A program made the translations under genes and the position numbers. This document shows, one piece after another, positions 57,475 to 64,000 of a stretch of 64,000 nt of DNA. Source of the DNA: Burkholderia arboris. GTDB lineage: Bacteria > Pseudomonadota > Gammaproteobacteria > Burkholderiales > Burkholderiaceae. The DNA is taken from contig NZ_CABVPX010000011.1 in NCBI RefSeq assembly GCF_902499125.1, positions 62,001 to 126,000 of the forward strand. Reading direction: 5' to 3'. The notes under the pieces were generated by a model. That model worked only from the letters and a program-made list of their open reading frames with translations, ran no database searches and was not told the origin of the DNA. Positions within the stretch are counted from its first letter, which is position 1. Each line of letters starts with the position of its first letter.

Positions 57475-58491
57475 TCAGCCCGACCGGTAGTCGTCGAGCA
57501 TCGGCGCGAACATCTCGTGCCACACACGTGGCTTCGCCTTGATCGTGCCGGCGAGGTACAGGAATTCGACGTAGTCCATCAGCTGGTTCGGCAGCACCGA
57601 GAAGCGCGTGTCGGGTGCGGCGAGCATCCGCATCACGTCGTCGTGCGACACGCCGACGCCCGACGACGCCGCATACAGCGCGGCCGCCGCGCGCGGGTCC
57701 TGCGCGATCAGGCGGTTCGCTTCGTCGAGCGCGCCGAGAAACGCGACGGCCAGCGCGGGCTCCGTATCGACGAGCCGCTTCGGCGCGAACACGACGTCGA
57801 GCGTCATCGGGCCGAGCACGTCGACCGAGCTCACGACGCGGTGAATGCCCGGCTGCCGCAACTCGAGCGTCGAGAACGGCGGCGACGTGAAGTGCGCGGT
57901 CACGCCGTTCTCGCGGCCGATCAGCGCCTGCATCGCCTGCGGATGCGGGAGGTTCACGGTGATCGAATCGAGCTGCGCGAAATGCTTCGGGCCGAGTTGC
58001 CGGCTCGCGACCATCTGCAGCACGACCGCCGACAGCGACGTGCGGATGCCCGGCACCGCGATCCGGTCGGACGGCGTGAAGTCGTGCAACGACACGAGGC
58101 CCGGACGGTTCGCATTCAGCGACAGCGACGTGGTCGACAGCCCGCTGATGCCGATCACCTCGACATTCGGAATGCCGCGCGCCCGCGCCCACAGCTCGAT
58201 GAAACCCGGTGCGCCGGCGCCCGCGAAATCGAGCGTGCCGGCCATCATCGCGTCGTTGACGGAGTTGCCGCCGTCGAGCAGCACCCAGTCGACCGCGACG
58301 TCGCGCACGCCGTGGCGCGCCGCGTGTTGCTCGAACAGCCGCTGCTTCTCCATCACGAGCAGCGGCAGGTACAGCACGCCATAGCCTTTGGAAATCCGGA
58401 CCGTGCGCGGCTTCGCCCGTACGAGCGACGGTGCGGCGAGCACGCCGAGCCCGGCGGCGATCAGCGCGCGGCGCCGCGGCGACGCGGTCAT
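57475..58491 (-). CDS. ABC-type substrate-binding protein, SsuA/NMT1-like, orphan
   Basis: 338 residues. A twin-Arg-like N-terminus (SPRRRALIAAGLGVLAAPSL, then VRA) suggests export. The mature protein follows the NitT/TauT/SsuA pattern (VRISKGYGVLYLPLLVMEKQ; DGGNSVNDAMMAGTLDFAGA; TSPPFSTLELRQPGIHRVVS). No ABC permease or ATPase is near, so it may serve a distant transporter or act as a sensor ligand-binder for the divergent two-component system. ATG 58491 follows GGGG. Confidence 0.88.
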   Translation of the reverse strand: MTASPRRRALIAAGLGVLAAPSLVRAKPRTVRISKGYGVLYLPLLVMEKQRLFEQHAARHGVRDVAVDWVLLDGGNSVNDAMMAGTLDFAGAGAPGFIELWARARGIPNVEVIGISGLSTTSLSLNANRPGLVSLHDFTPSDRIAVPGIRTSLSAVVLQMVASRQLGPKHFAQLDSITVNLPHPQAMQALIGRENGVTAHFTSPPFSTLELRQPGIHRVVSSVDVLGPMTLDVVFAPKRLVDTEPALAVAFLGALDEANRLIAQDPRAAAALYAASSGVGVSHDDVMRMLAAPDTRFSVLPNQLMDYVEFLYLAGTIKAKPRVWHEMFAPMLDDYRSG

Positions 58492-58729
58492 GCGCGCCCC
58501 GCCGTGCGACGGACGGCACACGGCCACGCGAAGGCCGCCGTCGCGCGGCGTCGCACGTTCGTCGCTCCCGTGACATGCTGCATGTTGCCGTCTCCTTGAA
58601 TATTTCTGGTATTAATGCCGTCCTTGCCTGCTGCTTCCGGCTCGACACAGGTTATCGATCGAGTCTGAGAAAATGCTGACATCCCGGCCCCGGGAAAACC
58701 CCTAATCCACCTACCTGCAAAACGGCACC

Positions 58730-59395
58730 ATGCGCATTCTCGTCGTGGAGGACGATGCCGAAATCGGCGCGGCGATCCGCAGCCGCCTGGCGCGGCTCGG
58801 CCACGCGGCCGATCTCGAAACCGACGGCGCGACCGCGAACGGACTGCTGCGCGTCGAGCGCTTCGACCTCGTCGTGCTCGATGCGAACCTGTCCGGCATG
58901 GACGGCTTCACGGTCTTGCGCCACTTGCGCGCGTCGGGCAGCACGACGCCCGTGCTGCTCGTCACCGCGCGCTCGGCGATCGACGACCGCGTGAGCGGCC
59001 TCGGCCTCGGCGCCGACGACTACCTCGTGAAGCCGTTCGACTATCGCGAATTCGACGCGCGCGTGCAGGCGCTCCTGCGCCGCAACAGCGGCCATGCGAA
59101 CGACGTGCTGACGCTCGGCGGCCTCGTGATCGACCGCAGCAGCCGCCTGGCGGAGCTCGACGGCCAGCCGCTGTCGCTGTCGCGCCAGGAGTTCGCGCTG
59201 CTCGAAATCCTCGCGAGCCGGCCGCAGCGCATCTTCTCGAAGGACGAACTGCTGAACCAGCTGTTCAGCTTCGGCAACGAGCCGACCGCGAACGCGGTCG
59301 AGCAATACGTGACGCGCGTGCGCAAGAAGCTGCAGGGCAGCTCGGTCGAGATCCGCACCGCACGCGGGATGGGGTATCAGATTGCCGCGCATTGA
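58730..59395 (+). CDS. OmpR-family response regulator (TctD/QseB-like)
   Basis: 221 residues: receiver with D8/D9, phospho-acceptor D51 (LVVLDANLSGMDGFTVLRHL) and K in LVKPFDYREF, then an OmpR winged helix (LSLSRQEFALLEILASRPQR; EQYVTRVRKKLQG; RTARGMGYQIA). It is divergent from the orphan binding protein and followed by a kinase gene that begins inside its 3' end. This matches TctD/TctE-type pairs that switch on transport of tricarboxylates, but the substrate here is unknown. Confidence 0.94.
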   Translation: MRILVVEDDAEIGAAIRSRLARLGHAADLETDGATANGLLRVERFDLVVLDANLSGMDGFTVLRHLRASGSTTPVLLVTARSAIDDRVSGLGLGADDYLVKPFDYREFDARVQALLRRNSGHANDVLTLGGLVIDRSSRLAELDGQPLSLSRQEFALLEILASRPQRIFSKDELLNQLFSFGNEPTANAVEQYVTRVRKKLQGSSVEIRTARGMGYQIAAH

Positions 59396-60803
59396 CTGGT
59401 TCCCGAAGACGCTGTTCGGGCGGACGCTGCTTTTCATCGCGCTGGTCGTCGCGACCGGCGCGCTCGCGCTCGCGGCGATCGCGCGCTACTACGCGGGCGT
59501 CGCGGCCGAACGCGCCTACGACCAGTTGCTGGCAGGCGCATCGATCCAGGTCGCGGAGAATCTCTACGTACAGGGCGGCGTACTCGCGCTGAATCCGCCC
59601 GTCGCCGCACTGTCGACGCTGTCGCGCTACGACCTCGTCTATTACAAGGTCGTCGATTCGCGCGGCATCGTCGTGGCCGGCTACAACGATCTCGCGAGCC
59701 CCGCGACGCTCGCCGCCGCGAAACAGGGCCCCGCATTCGCGAATGGCGTCTACCAGGGGCACCGCATCCGCACCGCGACGATCGCACGCTACATGCCCGA
59801 GGAAAGCACGCCGGGCTGGGCGCTCGTGACGGTTGCGCAAACCACCCACGCGCGCCAGCAGCTCACGAACGACATGAGCATCAAGGTGTGGACGCTGATC
59901 CTGCTGATGAGCGTGCTCGCGATCGGCGCAAGCGGTCTCGCGATCCGGCGCGGCCTGCGCCCGCTCGCGCAGATCGGCACGATCATCGCCTCGCGCGATC
60001 CGGCCGACCTGCGGCCGGTGGCCGTCGATACGCCGAGCGAGATCGACGCGATCATCGGGTCGATCAACGGGCTGATGCGCCGCCTCGCCGAACGCATCAA
60101 CGCGATGCAGCGCTTCATCGCCGACGCCGCGCACCAGATGCGCACGCCGCTTGCGCGGCTCGACGCGCAGATCGAGCTGCTCGACGGCGAATCCGATCCC
60201 GCGCGTCACGCGGCGCGGCTCGATGCGCTGCGCGCGACGTCGTCGGACGTCGGCCGGCTCACCGGGCAGTTGCTCAATCATGCGATGGTGATTCATCGCA
60301 CCGAGGTCGTGCCGCTGCAACCCGTCGAACTCGTCGCGCTCGCGAAGGAGGTGCTGGGCCGCACGATTCCGCTCGCGGGCGAGCGCGACGTGGCCGTTGC
60401 GTTCGCGAGCGATGCGTCGCTGGCATGGATCGACGGCGACGCGATCAGCCTGCAGGAAGCGCTGTCGAACGTGCTGCACAACGCGCTGCTGCACGGTCAT
60501 GCGGACGACATCGTCGTGTCGGTCGCAACCACGGGCAATGCCGACGGCGCGGTCACGATGACGGTGACCGACAACGGCCGCGGGATCCCGCGCGAGCATT
60601 GGGAAGCAGCACTGCAACCGTTCGTGCGGATCGCGCCGGACGGCAGCGAGCGGCGCACGGGGTCGGGCCTCGGGCTGGCGATCGTGCAGGAAGTGATGAA
60701 GGCGCACGGCGGGCGCGTGGGGTTTGCGTTTCCCGATGCGGGCGGGTTTTCGGTGGTGCTGACGTTCCCGCGCGCAGCGGGAACCGACGCGAAAAAGGCA
60801 TAA
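59382..60803 (+). CDS. Sensor histidine kinase (TctE-like)
   Basis: 473 residues. Helix one at about 12-36 (LFGRTLLFIALVVATGALAL), a periplasmic domain (about 37-165; TctE_N-like), and helix two near 170-190 precede HAMP-like RRGLRPLAQIG, HisKA with H251 (FIADAAHQMRTPLARLDAQI) and HATPase (DNGRGIPREHWE; TGSGLGLAIVQEVMKAHGG). The start is TTG 59382, the only in-frame start near the normal N-terminus; it overlaps the regulator's last 14 bases, giving translational coupling. Confidence 0.92.
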   Translation: MPRIDWFPKTLFGRTLLFIALVVATGALALAAIARYYAGVAAERAYDQLLAGASIQVAENLYVQGGVLALNPPVAALSTLSRYDLVYYKVVDSRGIVVAGYNDLASPATLAAAKQGPAFANGVYQGHRIRTATIARYMPEESTPGWALVTVAQTTHARQQLTNDMSIKVWTLILLMSVLAIGASGLAIRRGLRPLAQIGTIIASRDPADLRPVAVDTPSEIDAIIGSINGLMRRLAERINAMQRFIADAAHQMRTPLARLDAQIELLDGESDPARHAARLDALRATSSDVGRLTGQLLNHAMVIHRTEVVPLQPVELVALAKEVLGRTIPLAGERDVAVAFASDASLAWIDGDAISLQEALSNVLHNALLHGHADDIVVSVATTGNADGAVTMTVTDNGRGIPREHWEAALQPFVRIAPDGSERRTGSGLGLAIVQEVMKAHGGRVGFAFPDAGGFSVVLTFPRAAGTDAKKA

Positions 60804-60840
60804 GCCGTCGAATCAGTGCCGTGCCACGCGCAGCCGACGC

Positions 60841-61287
60841 TCAGTCGTCGTTGCCGTCGTCGAACCGGTTGCGCTCCGCATGCCGCGCCACCAGCTCGTC
60901 CAGTTCGTCGTACCGGCGATCGCAGAACAACCGGCACAACGTATCGACATCCGCGCGCGCGTCGACGTCGATCGTGTCGACGTGCTGCTCCAGCTTGCCC
61001 TTCCCGATCCCGAAGAGACCCTTCTTCATCCGCATGGACAGCGCATTCAGCTGGAAGCCGTCCGAATGCGCGTCGCTCAATGCTGTCACCCACAGCTCGC
61101 GCTGATCGTCGGCCTGCTGCAGCACGAGCGCCGGAAACGGGCCGTCCTGCGTCTCGTTCCATTCAACGTGCTGGGCCGCCCACGGGAACGCATCGAAGGC
61201 ATGAACGAACGACGCATAGTCGGTCGCGCCTTGCTGATCGAGCTGATTGAAATCGTAGCCGACTTTCTGGATGGAGTAGGTCAACAT
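60841..61287 (-). CDS. Hypothetical protein, soluble, acidic C-terminus
   Basis: 148 residues, not recognised. The N-terminal half reads as beta-rich (LTYSIQKVGYDFNQLDQQGA; FPALVLQQADDQRELWVTAL) and the C-terminus is charged (RRYDELDELVARHAERNRFD). No signal peptide or membrane helix. Codon use matches its neighbours, so it is likely a real, conserved-type gene. It is convergent with the kinase (37 bases) and downstream of the TetR gene on the same strand. Confidence 0.7.
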   Translation of the reverse strand: MLTYSIQKVGYDFNQLDQQGATDYASFVHAFDAFPWAAQHVEWNETQDGPFPALVLQQADDQRELWVTALSDAHSDGFQLNALSMRMKKGLFGIGKGKLEQHVDTIDVDARADVDTLCRLFCDRRYDELDELVARHAERNRFDDGNDD

Positions 61288-61373
61288 GACGCGGCAGCCC
61301 CCGTGGCGTTCGAGATCAGGAGACCGTCAATCTACCCTGAATTTCGGTATCCGTGATGATTTTCCCGCGCCGC

Positions 61374-62018
61374 TCATGAACGCGAATTCGTGGTCGCAGC
61401 ACATGGATCTTCGACGTAACGGCGCGCCAGCCCGACGAGCTCGCGCTTCAGTTTCGGATCCGTCAGCAGCCCGCGCCGGGCCGCGTTGTGCACGACGCCT
61501 TCGAGCGCGGACGACAGCACCTGCGCGGTCAACGTGTCGGCCTTGACCGGTGCACGCCCGCGGCACGCGGCAACGATCAGCGCATACCGGCGCAAATATT
61601 CCTTCTGGAACGTATCGTAAGCATCCTTCGCACCGCCCGGATCGGGCAGATCGAGCAGCACCCGGTGCAGCGCGGGGTAATCGCGGTGCGCGGCGATCAG
61701 ATCGCCGATCAGGCCTTCGAGCCGGCGCCCGGCGCTCGCCCGGCGGTCATGCGCGCGCTGCAGCACGGCGAGCACGTCGTCGAAATGGCGACGCCGGATC
61801 GCATCGACCAACGCGAGCTTGTTCGGGAAATACTGATACACGGAGCCGATGCTCACGCCGGCGACCTGCGCGACCTCGTTGGTCGTGAATCCCGCCCAAC
61901 CGTGGCGGTCCAGAACGCGAGCCCCGGCCGTCACGATCACGTCCACCGTCGCGCGCGAGCGGGCCTGGCGCGGGGCTTTCCGCATCGCGGCGGCCGCCCC
62001 GGAAACGCGAGTGGACAT
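61374..62018 (-). CDS. TetR/AcrR-family transcriptional repressor
   Basis: 214 residues. The N-terminal helix-turn-helix reads ARVLDRHGWAGFTTNEVAQV then AGVSIGSVYQYFPNKLALVD, and a C-terminal ligand and dimerisation domain follows (LHRVLLDLPDPGGAKDAYDT). It is divergent from the DinB gene with only 67 bases between, so it probably represses both. A TCAC/GTGA dyad at 62053-62067 is a possible operator. Confidence 0.92.
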   Translation of the reverse strand: MSTRVSGAAAAMRKAPRQARSRATVDVIVTAGARVLDRHGWAGFTTNEVAQVAGVSIGSVYQYFPNKLALVDAIRRRHFDDVLAVLQRAHDRRASAGRRLEGLIGDLIAAHRDYPALHRVLLDLPDPGGAKDAYDTFQKEYLRRYALIVAACRGRAPVKADTLTAQVLSSALEGVVHNAARRGLLTDPKLKRELVGLARRYVEDPCAATTNSRS

Positions 62019-62085
62019 GCGGACTCCGACTGAAAATAATGGTGGCGAAGCTCACATATTAGGTGAAACCGACAAGGAAACGACC

Positions 62086-62649
62086 ATGAGCGCGAACGCA
62101 CTCCTGTCCCGCATGCTGCGCTACCAGGCATGGGCCCATGACGAAATGCTCGAGGCCGTGTCGGCGCTCGACCCGGTGCAGCACGCGGACACGCGCCATC
62201 TCGCGCTGCGGCTGATGAATCATTGCCTCGTCGTGAACCGGATTTTTGCCGCGCACCTGAGCGGCGAGCGTCATGGGTTCGCGTCCGACAACACGCCCGA
62301 AACGCCGGAACCCGATGCGCTGCGCGCGGCATTTGCCGCGCTCGATCGCTGGTACCTCGACTATGTCGAGACCGCTACGCCCGACATGCTGTCCGAGTCG
62401 ATTCCGTTCGCCTTCACCGACGGCGACAACGGCGCCATGACGCGCGAAGAGATGCTGACCCATGTCGTCACGCACGGCGGCTACCATCGCGGCGAAGTCG
62501 GCAGACTGATGATCCAGGCGGCCGCGCGCTCGGCGCAGGATATCAGGCTCCCGTGGGACACCTACGCCGTTCACCTGCACCGGACGGAGCCCGGGCGCAG
62601 GCTTGAACGCCGGATCGATGAGGCGGCCCCGACGCATGCCGGGCGATGA
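62086..62649 (+). CDS. DinB-family protein
   Basis: 187-residue four-helix-bundle DinB/YfiT-like protein (LLSRMLRYQAWAHDEMLEAV; LALRLMNHCLVVNRIFAAHL). Three His of the metal site are in place: MNHCLV (helix 2) and THVVTHGGYHRGEVGRLM (helix 4). Members are metal-dependent thiol transferases or are of unknown role in stress. AAGGAAA stands 8 bases before ATG 62086. It is probably controlled by the divergent TetR gene and is convergent with livF. Confidence 0.9.
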   Translation: MSANALLSRMLRYQAWAHDEMLEAVSALDPVQHADTRHLALRLMNHCLVVNRIFAAHLSGERHGFASDNTPETPEPDALRAAFAALDRWYLDYVETATPDMLSESIPFAFTDGDNGAMTREEMLTHVVTHGGYHRGEVGRLMIQAAARSAQDIRLPWDTYAVHLHRTEPGRRLERRIDEAAPTHAGR

Positions 62650-62663
62650 AGGCGGTACGCCTG

Positions 62664-63428
62664 CTACGCCGCCACCGCCTCCCCGCCCAGATACGCATCG
62701 CGCACGCGCTCGTCGTCGAGCAGCGCCTTCGCGGGCCCTTCGAGCACGACGCGCCCCGTCTGCAGCACGTACCCGTAATGCGCGATCTCGAGCGCGAGGC
62801 TCGCGTTCTGCTCGACCATGAACACCGTCACGCCCTGCTTGTTGATCGCGTCGATCAGTTCGAGCACCTTGTCGACGTAGAGCGGCGACAGCCCCATCGT
62901 CGGCTCGTCCATGCAGATCAGCTTCGGCCGCGCCATCAACGCGCGCGCCATTGCGAGCATCTGCTGCTCGCCGCCCGACAGCGTGCCCGCGCGCTGCGTC
63001 AAGCGCTCGCGTACCCGCGGAAACAGGTCGAGCACGCGCTCGACATCCTCGGCCACGGCCGTGCGATCGCCACGCGTGTAAGCACCCATCAGCAGGTTTT
63101 CGCGCACGCTCATGTCGCCGAACAGCCGCCGCGCCTCGGGTACGGCCGCGATTCCGCGCCGCACGCGCTGCGGCGTCGCGAGCGTCGTCACGTCGTCGCC
63201 GTCGAAACGCACGACACCGCGGCGCGGCCGCATCAACCCGAGGATCAGCTTCATCGTCGTCGACTTGCCGCTCGCGTTGCCACCGAGCAGGCTGACGATC
63301 TGCCCGCGGCCGACTTCGAAGTTCACGTCGAAATGCACCTGCACGGGCCCGTAGTACGTGTCGAGGTGTTCGAGTTTCAGCAGCGCGTCGGTCATCGTCG
63401 TAACGGATCCGGAAGAAAGCAGGGTCAT
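62664..63428 (-). CDS. livF: Branched-chain-type ABC transporter ATPase (LivF)
   Basis: 254-residue ATPase. Walker A LLGGNASGKSTTMKLIL (a Gly-Gly-Asn variant), LSGGEQQMLAMARALMARPK signature and Walker B LICMDEPTMGLSP, with H-loop region replaced by MVEQNASLALEIAHYG as usual in LivF. It pairs with LivG for import of branched-chain amino acids, amides or aromatic acids. ATG 63428 overlaps the livG TGA (ATGA); a second Met at 63395 would give the standard shorter N-terminus. Confidence 0.92.
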   Translation of the reverse strand: MTLLSSGSVTTMTDALLKLEHLDTYYGPVQVHFDVNFEVGRGQIVSLLGGNASGKSTTMKLILGLMRPRRGVVRFDGDDVTTLATPQRVRRGIAAVPEARRLFGDMSVRENLLMGAYTRGDRTAVAEDVERVLDLFPRVRERLTQRAGTLSGGEQQMLAMARALMARPKLICMDEPTMGLSPLYVDKVLELIDAINKQGVTVFMVEQNASLALEIAHYGYVLQTGRVVLEGPAKALLDDERVRDAYLGGEAVAA

Positions 63429-64000
63429 GCCGCCGCCTGCGCAGGACGATCGGCCCTCGCGCCGCCCGCATGGCGGCGGCCGAGATAGGCTTCGATCACG
63501 CGCGGATCGTGCCGCACGTCGCGCGGCGCACCTTCGGCGATCTTCACGCCGTTGTCGAGCACCATCACGCGGTCGGATACGCGCATCACGAGTTCGAGCT
63601 TGTGCTCGATCAGCAGGATCGTCAGGCCACGCGCCTTCAGCGACTGGATCAGCTGCAACATCTCGGCCGTTTCCGTCTCGTTCATCCCGGCCGTCGGTTC
63701 GTCGAGCAACAGCAGGCGCGGATGCAGCGCGAGCGCGCGGCCGATCTCCACGCGCCGCCGGTTCGCATACGACAGGCTGTGTGCCGGATGATCGATGCGC
63801 GGCGTGAGCCGTTCGCCGAACCCCGCGACGATCGCGCGCGCCTCTTCGCGCAATGCGGCTTCCTCGCGCCGCACCGACGCGGGCCGCACGAGCGCGCGCA
63901 GCACCTCGGCCGCCGCGCCCAGCGCGGGCCAGCCGGGCCGCGCCGCCCGCAGCCGCGCATGCGCGCCGATCAGCACGTTGTCGAGCACGCTCAGGTTGCC
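63425..64000 (-). CDS. livG: Branched-chain-type ABC transporter ATPase (LivG), partial: 5' end beyond window
   Basis: C-terminal 191 residues of a LivG-type ATPase. The frame is open to the right edge (NLSVLDNVLIGAHARL, the Q-loop-following segment). It shows HSLSYANRRRVEIGRALALH in the signature position, where the usual LSGG reads LSYA, normal for LivG, and Walker B LLLLDEPTAGMNETET, with IEHKLELVMRVSDRVMVLDN. The C-terminal extension (VIEAYLG) is typical. Walker A and the rest of the operon (permeases, binding protein) lie outside. Confidence 0.92.
   Translation of the reverse strand, partial: GNLSVLDNVLIGAHARLRAARPGWPALGAAAEVLRALVRPASVRREEAALREEARAIVAGFGERLTPRIDHPAHSLSYANRRRVEIGRALALHPRLLLLDEPTAGMNETETAEMLQLIQSLKARGLTILLIEHKLELVMRVSDRVMVLDNGVKIAEGAPRDVRHDPRVIEAYLGRRHAGGARADRPAQAAA

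Overview
The window is about 67% GC by eye, with long high-GC ORFs and many shadow frames. It carries several OmpC-type porins and a dense mix of LysR, AraC, IclR and two-component regulators with MFS and ABC transporters and small catabolic operons. This is typical of a secondary replicon of Burkholderia (cepacia complex or a close relative). The genus is an inference from gene content and style. No rRNA, tRNA, CRISPR array or complete insertion sequence was seen.

Layout. 1-615: 5' part of a porin. 918-8930: IclR regulator divergent from a polyamine/opine-type ABC transporter interleaved with a three-subunit HcnABC/opine-oxidase-like amine dehydrogenase. 9009-11905: serine hydrolase, BON lipoprotein and porin. 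12016-18265: MFS, CoA transferase, acyl-CoA dehydrogenase and acyl-CoA ligase (a CaiB/CaiA/CaiC-like set) with a divergent LysR gene. 18411-25176: MHS transporter, 3-hydroxyacyl-CoA dehydrogenase, octopine/nopaline dehydrogenase-type enzyme, overlapping AraC and LysR genes, and a porin.

25587-40187 is a full indole-3-acetic acid (IAA) degradation locus. It holds iacF, iacC, iacD, a fused tautomerase, iacA, iacB, iacI, iacH, iacE and iacG, a LysR regulator, a split two-component system (kinase and response regulator on the minus strand, flanking iacABIHE) and two MFS transporters. Together these should import IAA and convert it to catechol; no catechol ring-cleavage genes lie in the window.

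40350-41797 is the most novel-looking piece. An AT-richer leader with a good sigma-70 promoter drives a 40-codon acidic peptide ending in an uncharged VVPFGTALWPV tail. A perfect UUCG-capped hairpin follows, then a divergent M29-family metalloenzyme. This is the layout of a small RiPP-type (precursor plus enzyme) operon.

41818-51446 holds a GNAT, an AraC regulator, a GMC dehydrogenase overlapping a Baeyer-Villiger monooxygenase/esterase fusion, an exported LMW-phosphatase homologue with Asp in place of the catalytic Cys, an antitoxin remnant, a DedA/PAP2/LssY-like protein with lost PAP2 catalytic residues, and a small HExxH protein. 51781-55213 holds a NarL/MASE4-kinase pair whose 3' end is duplicated around a ParDE toxin-antitoxin module, with a second decayed parD fragment. 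55363-64000 holds a membrane protein, an MFS transporter, an orphan substrate-binding protein divergent from an OmpR-type two-component system, TetR and DinB genes, and the start of a branched-chain-type ABC operon (livF, partial livG) that runs off the window.
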